Of a stretch of 7,548 nt of DNA, positions 1 to 4,915 are shown in pieces. Made by a program: the position numbers and the translations under genes. The notes beneath the pieces were generated by a model. It was not told the origin of the DNA. It ran no database searches and saw only the letters and a program-made list of their open reading frames with translations. Within the stretch, counting starts at the first letter, position 1, and each line of letters begins with the position of its first letter. The DNA lies in contig DATLDK010000062.1 of NCBI GenBank assembly GCA_035525905.1, forward strand, positions 1-7,548, given 5' to 3'. Source of the stretch: Gaiellasilicea sp035525905 (GTDB lineage Bacteria > Actinomycetota > Thermoleophilia > Gaiellales > Gaiellaceae).

Positions 1-680
1 AGGTAGCTCGTGTGATTCGACGTCGGCACCTGCTCGCGGTCGGGGCCGAGCAGCTGGTCGAACCAGCGCTCGCGCATCGCCGCGTAGGCCGCTGCCGAGG
101 CCTGCGCCGCGGCCGCGAGCGACCGCTCCAGGTCGTGGAGCGAGATTCCCTTCTCCTCGGCGTTGCGCGTGATGGCGTCGGGCTCGCCGGACAGCTCCGC
201 TTCCAACGCCTCCGCCGCGGCAATGAGCTCCCTGCGGTCGTCGTTGAAGCGCGCGCTCGCCTCGTTCGCGAGCGAGCCGAGCTCGTCGCGGTCTCCGTAC
301 GCCGGCAGCACCGCGAGCTTCGCCTGCGCCGTTCTGAGCGGCAGCTCCTCCCCACGCCATTCGACCCGTGCCGCGAGGATCCGGTTCTCGAGCTCGTCCT
401 CGCGCCCCGCGAGCTCTGCTGCCAGGATCCCCGCCTCGCACGTCTTGCGGAGCCGGTAGAGACGCTCGCGCTCATCGCCCGCGGCGTCTTCCTCCGCGTC
501 GCGCAGCACGTCGAGCTGAGTGCTCGAGAAGAGGTCTCGGTAGCGCTCGACGATCGCAGCCTGCTCAGAGGTCTCCTTCTCGCCGACGCGCACGGCGCGG
601 CCTTCCTCGGAACGCTCGAAGAGATACCGGGCGAGACGGTCCTCGTAGACGGCCGGGGTGCGGGCGGTGCCGACGCTCAT
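1..680 (-). CDS. Partial helix-rich protein, possibly N-terminal region of an M3-like metallopeptidase (C-terminus outside window)
   Basis: An open frame of 226 complete codons starts at ATG 680-678 and runs off the left edge without a stop. The product begins MSVGTARTPAVYEDRLARYL and is rich in Glu, Ala, Arg and Leu. It has no signal peptide or hydrophobic segment and should be a cytosolic, almost all-helical protein. The visible part has the feel of the long helical N-terminal region of M3/oligoendopeptidase-like gluzincins: an early YLFERSEEG stretch, a YRDLFSS segment near residue 50, and a late AAAYAAMRERWFDQLLG helix. The HExxH zinc site that would settle this would lie beyond the window, so the family is only a guess. 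The start lies 10 nt after the stop of the receiver gene, so co-transcription is likely. A TAGGGT hexamer overlapping that stop could also give a separate leaderless transcript, or act as a weak AGGG ribosome site. The opposite strand has a long open frame, but its Arg/Leu-rich product looks like a shadow. Confidence 0.75.
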   Translation of the reverse strand, partial: MSVGTARTPAVYEDRLARYLFERSEEGRAVRVGEKETSEQAAIVERYRDLFSSTQLDVLRDAEEDAAGDERERLYRLRKTCEAGILAAELAGREDELENRILAARVEWRGEELPLRTAQAKLAVLPAYGDRDELGSLANEASARFNDDRRELIAAAEALEAELSGEPDAITRNAEEKGISLHDLERSLAAAAQASAAAYAAMRERWFDQLLGPDREQVPTSNHTSY

Positions 681-687
681 CGCATCG

Positions 688-693
688 ACCCTA
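688..693 (-). promoter_or_regulatory. Possible -10 element or weak RBS for the partial helical protein gene
   Basis: Reading the minus strand, TAGGGT begins with the TAG stop of the receiver gene and is followed by 7 nt before ATG 680. It fits TANNNT at the spacing seen at other starts here, so it may drive a leaderless mRNA. The inner AGGG could equally serve as a weak Shine-Dalgarno in a polycistronic message. The sequence alone does not separate the two. Confidence 0.3.
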
Positions 694-1068
694 GCGAAGG
701 ATGAAACCTGCTACGGCAGCGGCGAGGCGGCCGAGCTCGAAAGGCTTCCCGAGCACTCCATCGACCCGCGAACGCAGCGCCGGGCCGACGTCGCTCGTGC
801 CGGAGAGGAGCACGACGCGGACAGGAAGATCGAGCGCTTCGACCTCGTCGAGCAGCTCGAGCCCATCCTCGGGGCCGACGTGGAGATCGAGCAGGATCAC
901 ATCCGGGGACTCGCGCTCGATCACCGCACGGGCTTCGGCCAGCGTCCCCGCCTCGTGCACGACATGACCGTCGAGCTCGAGGTTGACGCGGCAGAGCAGC
1001 CGCAGAGAGCGCTCGTCATCCACCACGAGCACCGTCTTGACGTGCGTGCGCCCCCCTTCGCCGCTCAT
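691..1068 (-). CDS. Single-domain response regulator (CheY-like receiver, REC)
   Basis: A 125-residue protein that is just one phosphoacceptor receiver domain. The visible signature residues are the acidic pair D17-D18 after the first beta strand (VLVVDDE), the phosphoacceptor D61 in ILLDLHVG, the switch Ser S89 in VVLLSG, and K108-P109 in LGKPFE. All key receiver residues are therefore present and it should be phosphorylatable. No DNA-binding or enzymatic output domain follows, so it would act by protein-protein contact or as a phosphorelay intermediate. No histidine kinase lies in the window, so the partner is unknown. I chose ATG 1068, because the longer frame reaches only a TTG at 1113 and ATG 1068 has a TACAGT hexamer 9 nt upstream. 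It lies downstream of gltX in the same direction across a 158-nt gap rich in palindromes. Its stop is 10 nt before the next gene, a long helical protein. Confidence 0.9.
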   Translation of the reverse strand: MSGEGGRTHVKTVLVVDDERSLRLLCRVNLELDGHVVHEAGTLAEARAVIERESPDVILLDLHVGPEDGLELLDEVEALDLPVRVVLLSGTSDVGPALRSRVDGVLGKPFELGRLAAAVAGFILR

Positions 1069-1077
1069 CGCGGGGTC

Positions 1078-1083
1078 ACTGTA
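1078..1083 (-). promoter_or_regulatory. Predicted -10 element (TACAGT) of the receiver gene, leaderless
   Basis: On the minus strand TACAGT is followed by 9 nt and then ATG 1068. This matches TANNNT, and a start at the usual distance would put the 5' end at or next to the start codon. No clear TTGACA-like -35 is seen at 16-18 nt. The only SD-like run (GGAG) is about 20 nt from the ATG, too far to help. Confidence 0.45.
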
Positions 1084-1090
1084 GCGGTTC

Positions 1091-1136
1091 TCCGTAACGG
1101 ATCCGGATTCCAAGTCGTTTACTCATTACAAATGAG
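1091..1136. repeat. Cluster of three short inverted repeats upstream of the receiver gene
   Basis: Three perfect inverted repeats lie within 46 nt. TCCGT-a-ACGGA is at 1091-1101, ATCCGGAT is at 1101-1108, and CTCATT-aca-AATGAG is at 1122-1136. The last sits in an AT-rich patch that stands out against the GC-rich surroundings. The first two lie immediately upstream of the predicted -10 of the receiver gene, where a regulator could bind. No T-tract follows on either strand, so they do not look like intrinsic terminators. The binding protein is unknown, and short palindromes can arise by chance. Confidence 0.4.
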
Positions 1137-1175
1137 GAGCCGAGGGCACGCAGGAGAGGGCGACGAGAAGCTGGA

Positions 1176-1191
1176 CGGCGTACCCACGCCG
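1176..1191 (-). terminator. Small hairpin after gltX, weak terminator candidate
   Basis: CGGCGT and ACGCCG form a perfect 6-bp stem around a 4-nt loop, about 35 nt past the gltX stop codon. No run of T follows on the minus strand, so this is at best a weak or factor-assisted terminator. It may separate gltX from the receiver gene, or may simply be a chance GC-rich hairpin. Confidence 0.25.
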
Positions 1192-1226
1192 AGCGCGAGC
1201 TATCGCCGCCGGGCCTGGGTCGAGTT

Positions 1227-2507
1227 TCAGCGAGCACTGGATCCACTCGCACCGGTCAAGCCGCTGGCGCGCCGGAGCCGCTCGAGCGACTCGTCCCGGC
1301 CGAGCAACTGCAAGCTCTCGTAAAGGCCCGGCGAGATCTTCGAGCCGGTGACGGCGACCCTGATCGGCTGGAACGCCTGCCGCGGCTTCAGGCCGAGACG
1401 ATCGCAGAGCTCCCTGAGCGCAGCCTCGATGCCGTCGGCGGTGAACGACTCCACCCCGGCGATCGCCTCGGCGGCGGCGGCGAGGATCGTGCCGTCAAGG
1501 AGGCTCGGGTCGGGCTCGACGTCGTGGAAGAGGAAGCCTGCGAAGTCGGGGAACTCGCCCAGCCGCGCGATCTTCTCCTGCACGAGCGGAGCAGCCGCGC
1601 GCACGCGCTGCGCGTCCCAGTCGGAGCCCAGCTCGCGCAGATAGGCGAGCAGGCTCTCGGCGTACTCGTCGAGCGCCAGCTCACGGAGGTAGACGCCGTT
1701 CATCCAGTCGAGCTTCGCGTAGTCGAAAGTCGCAGGGCTGGCGCCGACGTGCTCCAAGGTGAACCGCTCCACGAGCTCGCCCCCGGACATGATCGTCGTC
1801 TCTCCGTCGGGAGCCCACCCCAAGAGCGCCAGGAAGTTCATCAGCGCGGGCGCGACGTAGCCGGCGGCGCGAAACTCGTCCACCGAGACGGCGCCGTGGC
1901 GCTTCGAGAGCTTCCTGCCGTCGGGGCCGAAGACGTTCGGAACGTGCGCGTAGACGGGAAGCTCGGCCCCCAGCGCCTGCAAGATCAGGATCTGCTTCGG
2001 CGTGTTCGAGACGTGATCGTCGCCGCGGATCACGTGCGTGATCCCGTCCAGCCAGTCCTCGACCGGTGACGCGAAGTTGTAGGTCGGACGGCCGTCGCCG
2101 CGGACGAGCACGACATCCTCCAGCTGCTCGCTCGGGAACTCGATCCGTCCCTTGACTGCGTCGTCCCACCCGGTCACGCCGTCGTTCGGCATGCGGAAGC
2201 GAATAGCACCCTCGTCCTCGTAGGCCGCGCCTTCCTCGACGAGGCGCTCCGCCTCCTGCTGGCAGCGCTCGATGCGGTCGAGCTGGAAGGTCGTCGCACC
2301 GTCCCAGTCGATTCCGAGCCAGCGAAGCGAGCGCTCGATCTGCTCCACGGACTCCGCGACCTCGCGGCTCGTGTCCGTGTTTTCGATCCGCAGCAGGCAC
2401 TCGCCCCCGCGGCCGCGCGCGAACAGCCAGTTGAAGAGAAAGGTGCGAACCCCGCCGATGTGGAGGAAGCCGGTCGGGCTCGGAGCCATGCGAACTCGGA
2501 CGCTCAT
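1227..2507 (-). CDS. gltX: Glutamate--tRNA ligase (glutamyl-tRNA synthetase), short form
   Basis: Class I aminoacyl-tRNA synthetase that activates glutamate with ATP and charges tRNA-Glu in the cytosol (in many bacteria also tRNA-Gln, as the substrate of GatCAB). The N-terminus has the family stretch RMAPSPTGFLHIGG with the HIGH-type motif at residues 16-19. The KMSKS-type motif is KLSKR at 199-203. PTYNFASPVEDW (141-152), the THVIRGDDH stretch (157-165) and the helical anticodon-binding C-terminus are all present. At 426 residues it is shorter than the usual 465-490. By-eye comparison with remembered family sequences puts the loss after AAY96, where the normal insert of some 35-40 residues (AYxCyCtpeel... 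in E. coli) is replaced by a few residues. The common LRIEDTD is IENTD at 41-45. The frame is intact, so it is probably functional. ATG 2507 is a normal family start. It is divergent from nfo across 20 nt, with a TAACCT hexamer 9 nt before the ATG. Confidence 0.96.
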   Translation of the reverse strand: MSVRVRMAPSPTGFLHIGGVRTFLFNWLFARGRGGECLLRIENTDTSREVAESVEQIERSLRWLGIDWDGATTFQLDRIERCQQEAERLVEEGAAYEDEGAIRFRMPNDGVTGWDDAVKGRIEFPSEQLEDVVLVRGDGRPTYNFASPVEDWLDGITHVIRGDDHVSNTPKQILILQALGAELPVYAHVPNVFGPDGRKLSKRHGAVSVDEFRAAGYVAPALMNFLALLGWAPDGETTIMSGGELVERFTLEHVGASPATFDYAKLDWMNGVYLRELALDEYAESLLAYLRELGSDWDAQRVRAAAPLVQEKIARLGEFPDFAGFLFHDVEPDPSLLDGTILAAAAEAIAGVESFTADGIEAALRELCDRLGLKPRQAFQPIRVAVTGSKISPGLYESLQLLGRDESLERLRRASGLTGASGSSAR

Positions 2508-2515
2508 CGGCTGGC

Positions 2516-2522
2516 TAGGTTA
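2516..2522. promoter_or_regulatory. Overlapping divergent -10 elements for gltX and nfo
   Basis: The 20 nt between the two start codons contain TAGGTT on the plus strand (2516-2521, 6 nt before nfo GTG 2528) and TAACCT on the minus strand (2522-2517, 9 nt before gltX ATG 2507). Both match TANNNT and they share five base pairs. There is no room for untranslated leaders or ribosome sites, so both mRNAs are predicted to be leaderless. Any -35 contacts would lie inside the opposite coding region, and no TTGACA-like sequence is visible there. Confidence 0.5.
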
Positions 2523-2527
2523 TCGAG

Positions 2528-3370
2528 GTGCTCTTCGGCGCCCACTGCTCAGGCGGGATCAAGGGCGCTCTCGACCGCGCGATCGGCATCGGGGCGGACG
2601 CGGTCCAGCTGTTCGCGCAGAGCCCGCGGATGTGGCGGTTCCCGGAGCACGGGGCGGACGATCTCGCCAAGTTTCGGGAGCGCCGGGCGGAAGCGGGCAT
2701 CGGCGTCGTGCTCGTGCACGCTCTCTACCTCTGCAACCTCGCGACGAAGGACCGGACGATTTACGGCAAGAGCCGGGCGACGATGCGCTCGACAGTCGAT
2801 GCGGCCTGCGCGATCGACGCGGACGGGGTCGTCTTCCATGTCGGCTCTCACCTCGGCGCCGGTGTGAAGGCGGGCGTGAAGCGCTGCGTGCCCGCACTAC
2901 GCGAGGTGCTCGACAGCTGCTCCGACCGCACGTGGCTCCTGCTCGAGAACTCCGCCGGCGCCGGCGGCACGATCGGGCGCTCGATCGACGAGCTCGCGAC
3001 GATCGTCGACGCGCTCGACCGTCATCCGCGCCTAGGCGTGTGCCTCGACGCCTGCCACCTCTATGTCTCCGGCATCGACGTCGGCGAGCCTGAGACCGTG
3101 GCGGCGGTGCTCGACGAGCTGGACGACCGGATCGGGCTCGACCGGCTGCGCGCGCTGCACGTGAACGACGCCGCGGCTCCCCTCGGCTCGAACCGCGACC
3201 GGCACGCGAACGTGCTCGACGGAGAGCTCGGCGAGCGCATGGGTGCCTTCCTCGCGCACCCGGCCGTCCAGAACCTGCCCGCGGTGATGGAGACGCCGGG
3301 CCCGGACGACCACGGCCCGGACGCGGCCGAGATCCAGAAGCTGCGCGACCTCCACGCCCGCTGGACGTGA
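2528..3370 (+). CDS. nfo: Deoxyribonuclease IV (endonuclease IV, AP endonuclease)
   Basis: Base-excision repair enzyme that cuts the backbone 5' of abasic sites and removes blocked 3' ends, using a three-metal zinc centre in a TIM barrel. All nine metal ligands of the family can be placed: H64 (VHALYLCNLA), H104 (FHVGSH), E140 (LLENSAG), D174 and H177 (CLDACH), H211 (LHVND), D224 and H226 (NRDRH), and E255 (METPGPD). Their spacing closely follows E. coli Nfo as I remember it. The length of 280 residues is normal for the family. GTG 2528 is the only reasonable start: an in-frame TAG lies just upstream at 2516-2518, and the protein begins directly with the first barrel strand (LFGAHCSGG). It is divergent from gltX and convergent with the Cys-rich gene, whose stop is 8 nt away. 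Probably expressed from its own leaderless promoter. Confidence 0.95.
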   Translation: MLFGAHCSGGIKGALDRAIGIGADAVQLFAQSPRMWRFPEHGADDLAKFRERRAEAGIGVVLVHALYLCNLATKDRTIYGKSRATMRSTVDAACAIDADGVVFHVGSHLGAGVKAGVKRCVPALREVLDSCSDRTWLLLENSAGAGGTIGRSIDELATIVDALDRHPRLGVCLDACHLYVSGIDVGEPETVAAVLDELDDRIGLDRLRALHVNDAAAPLGSNRDRHANVLDGELGERMGAFLAHPAVQNLPAVMETPGPDDHGPDAAEIQKLRDLHARWT

Positions 3371-3378
3371 CGAAGAGG

Positions 3379-3789
3379 TTAGTTCGACGTGAGCTGGGCG
3401 AAGACGCGGAAGCTCGGGCGCTCGCGCGGGATCTCGTGGAACTCGGGGTTGCGGCAGCCGAGCTCGTCTCCGCGCCCCTCGTAGCACGCAGCCACCTCGA
3501 CCTTGCACATGGGCAGCGGCGCACCCGTCGCCCTGATGCCTCCGAAGCCTTCGGCGCGCGCCTCCGCCGCCCGCAGCAGGTCGAGGTCGATCTCGACCGC
3601 GTACACCCTCTGCATGCACCCCGCGTAGGTGTGGCCCCACGCCTCGTAGGCGTAGACGAACGGACACGAGCGCTCGATGCACGCTCCGGGATACACGACC
3701 TTGTCGCAGTGGACCTCGCAGCGGCGGCATTCGACCTCGTCCTGAGGGCGGAGCGGAAGCTCGGTCGGTGCCTGTACAGGCTGTTCCAC
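3379..3789 (-). CDS. Uncharacterised cysteine-rich small protein (nine core Cys)
   Basis: I do not recognise a named family. From GTG 3789 the protein is 136 residues with cysteines at 21, 24, 28, 37, 42, 58, 95, 102 and 112. The first cluster reads C-x2-C-x3-C-x8-C-x4-C and continues as CPFVYAYEAWGHTYAGC. The centre is a regular alpha/beta-looking stretch (VYAVEIDLDLLRAAEARAEG), followed by CKVEVAACYEG and LGCRNPEFHEIP. There is no signal peptide or membrane segment, so the cysteines more likely bind a metal or Fe-S centre in the cytosol than form disulfides. The frame is real: clean composition, GC-rich third positions, and a protein-like sequence with Trp, Tyr and His. I prefer GTG 3789 because a promoter-like TTGCGG-17 nt-CACAAT ends 6 nt before it. 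The alternative is ATG 3834 (151 residues, adding one more Cys), but it has no RBS or -10. It is convergent with nfo and divergent from the Ca2+/H+ antiporter gene. Confidence 0.8.
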   Translation of the reverse strand: MEQPVQAPTELPLRPQDEVECRRCEVHCDKVVYPGACIERSCPFVYAYEAWGHTYAGCMQRVYAVEIDLDLLRAAEARAEGFGGIRATGAPLPMCKVEVAACYEGRGDELGCRNPEFHEIPRERPSFRVFAQLTSN

Positions 3790-3795
3790 GCCTGA

Positions 3796-3824
3796 ATTGT
3801 GGGCGCATCCCGATGCGTCCGCAA
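3796..3824 (-). promoter_or_regulatory. Predicted promoter of the Cys-rich gene with palindromic operator-like spacer
   Basis: Minus strand: TTGCGG (3824-3819), a 17-nt spacer, CACAAT (3801-3796), 6 nt, then GTG 3789. The -35 matches TTG of TTGACA; the -10 matches four of six TATAAT positions, including A2 and T6. The spacer is almost wholly filled by the inverted repeat described separately. The element also argues for GTG 3789 as the start, since ATG 3834 would put the promoter inside the coding region. Confidence 0.4.
3801..3820. repeat. Inverted repeat between the -35 and -10 of the Cys-rich gene
   Basis: CGCATC (3804-3809) and GATGCG (3812-3817) form a perfect 6-bp inverted repeat with a 2-nt centre. 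Allowing one G-T mismatch at 3803/3818, the symmetry extends to 9 bp per arm over 3801-3820. A dyad in this place is typical of operators for dimeric regulators. No regulator gene is linked in the window. Confidence 0.5.
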
Positions 3825-3863
3825 GACTTGACATTTACACGGTCTTCAGGCAGTGCCCGCGGG

Positions 3864-3869
3864 TATCGT
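3864..3869 (+). promoter_or_regulatory. Predicted -10 element (TATCGT) of the Ca2+/H+ antiporter gene, leaderless
   Basis: TATCGT is followed by 8 nt and then ATG 3878. It matches TANNNT at the spacing seen before other genes here, and no Shine-Dalgarno run precedes the ATG. No good -35 lies 16-18 nt upstream. Confidence 0.4.
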
Positions 3870-3877
3870 CAGCGGCC

Positions 3878-4915
3878 ATGGTCCGTCGGCTCCTGTTCGC
3901 GCTCGTCGGCTTCGCGCCGGTCGTCGTCCTCCTCCACTACATCGTCAAGCCGTCGGAGACGCTCGAGTTCGTGCTCGCCGCGGCGGCGCTGATCCCGCTC
4001 GCCTGGCTCATCGGCGAGGCGACCGAACACGCCGCCGAGCACACGGGGCCCGGGATCGGGGGCTTCCTGAACGCGACCTTCGGGAACGCGCCGGAGCTGA
4101 TCATCGCGCTGTTCGCGGTCAACGCGATGGACTTCGAGGTCGTCCGCGGGTCGCTGACCGGCTCTGTGGTCGGGAACCTGCTCCTGGTGCTCGGCTTCTC
4201 GCTTCTCTTCGGAGGAGCCGGCGAGATCGACAGGCAGTCGAGCTATCTGTCGATCGGCCTGGTCGCCCTGACGACGCTCCTCCTGCTCGTCAGCTCCGTC
4301 CCGGGCTGGCACGGCGATCCCGAGCGGGACTATCTCGTCAACCTGTCCATTCCCGTCTCGGTCGTGCTGCTGATCGTCTACCTCGGTCTCACGTGGTACT
4401 CGCTGCGCCGGCACGCCGCGCTGCACATGCCCGGCGACGGTGAGAGCAGCGGCTGGTCTCTCCGCTTCGCGCTCGTCGTGCTCGGGTTAGCCACCGTTAT
4501 CACCGCTCTCGTCGCGGAGATCCTCGTCGGGTCGATCAACACCTTCGCCACGGACTCCGGCGTGAGCGAGTTCTTCCTTGCCGCCGTCGTCATCGCCATC
4601 GTCGGCAACGCGGCCGAGCACGGGGGTGCAGTCGTCGTCGCCTACCGGGGCAAGATCAAGCTGGCCACCGAGATCGCACTCTCCTCGAGTGCGCAGGTCG
4701 CCGTGTTCTTGATTCCGGCGGTCGCACTGCTCGCGCTGCTGATCGAACCGCTGGCGCTGGCACTGCGGGAGGTGGAGATCGCGGCGCTCGCGGTGTCCGT
4801 CGTGATCGCCTCGGTGCTCCTCGCCGACGGGCGCTCGAGCAGGCTGAAGGGCGCGATCATGATCCTCGCCTATGTGGGCGTCGCCATCGGGTTCTACGCG
4901 GCGGGAGACCGCTAG
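3878..4915 (+). CDS. Calcium/proton antiporter, CAX type (CaCA superfamily)
   Basis: An integral membrane protein of 345 residues that should exchange cytosolic Ca2+ (or a related cation) for protons. About eleven hydrophobic helices can be counted. The first alpha-repeat carries the CAX signature LNATFGNAPELIIALFAV near residues 64-81, with the key acidic residue E73. The second has IVGNAAEHGGAVVVAYRGK (about 241-259) with E247, then ALSSSAQVAVFLIPAV (about 267-282). A GEATEHAAEH stretch (46-55) precedes the first repeat, as in other CAX proteins. The Asn-Ala-Glu pattern in both repeats separates it from Na+/Ca2+ exchangers. I chose ATG 3878 because the first membrane helix follows at once. 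The open frame continues upstream only to a TTG at 3797, inside the divergent gene's promoter. It is convergent with the serine hydrolase: the two stop codons share bases in a CTAG. It probably has its own leaderless promoter (TATCGT). Confidence 0.92.
   Translation: MVRRLLFALVGFAPVVVLLHYIVKPSETLEFVLAAAALIPLAWLIGEATEHAAEHTGPGIGGFLNATFGNAPELIIALFAVNAMDFEVVRGSLTGSVVGNLLLVLGFSLLFGGAGEIDRQSSYLSIGLVALTTLLLLVSSVPGWHGDPERDYLVNLSIPVSVVLLIVYLGLTWYSLRRHAALHMPGDGESSGWSLRFALVVLGLATVITALVAEILVGSINTFATDSGVSEFFLAAVVIAIVGNAAEHGGAVVVAYRGKIKLATEIALSSSAQVAVFLIPAVALLALLIEPLALALREVEIAALAVSVVIASVLLADGRSSRLKGAIMILAYVGVAIGFYAAGDR
4912..4915. other. Shared stop palindrome (CTAG) of two convergent genes
   Basis: The antiporter gene ends with TAG at 4913-4915, and the hydrolase gene ends on the other strand with TAG at 4914-4912. 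The palindrome CTAG supplies both stops, so the genes overlap by 4 bp and no intergenic terminator can exist. Transcripts must overlap tail to tail unless termination is inside a coding region. Confidence 0.85.

Noticed and set aside
12..704. Plus-strand open frame of 230 codons opposite the left-edge gene
   Set aside because: The product is Arg/Leu/Glu-rich with no recognisable motif, and the minus-strand frame has a cleaner start tightly linked to the receiver gene. It is a shadow of high-GC codon use.
1114..1226. Possible tRNA or small RNA in the gltX-receiver gap (a TTTGTAATG-like anticodon-loop string)
   Set aside because: No acceptor stem, D-loop or T-loop (GGTTCxA) could be paired around it; only short palindromes are present.
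2559..3824. Minus-strand 421-codon open frame across nfo and the Cys-rich gene
   Set aside because: The translation is dominated by Arg, Ser and Ala, and it runs antisense to nfo with all nine metal ligands intact, and out of frame with the Cys-rich gene.
3828..3833. Perfect TTGACA on the plus strand upstream of the antiporter gene
   Set aside because: No -10-like hexamer lies 16-18 nt downstream; the nearest, TATCGT at 3864, is 30 nt away. Probably a chance match, though it sits in a small AT-rich patch.
3797..3877. 27-residue N-terminal extension of the antiporter from TTG 3797
   Set aside because: It lies within the divergent gene's promoter region, is not hydrophobic, and ATG 3878 directly precedes the first membrane helix.
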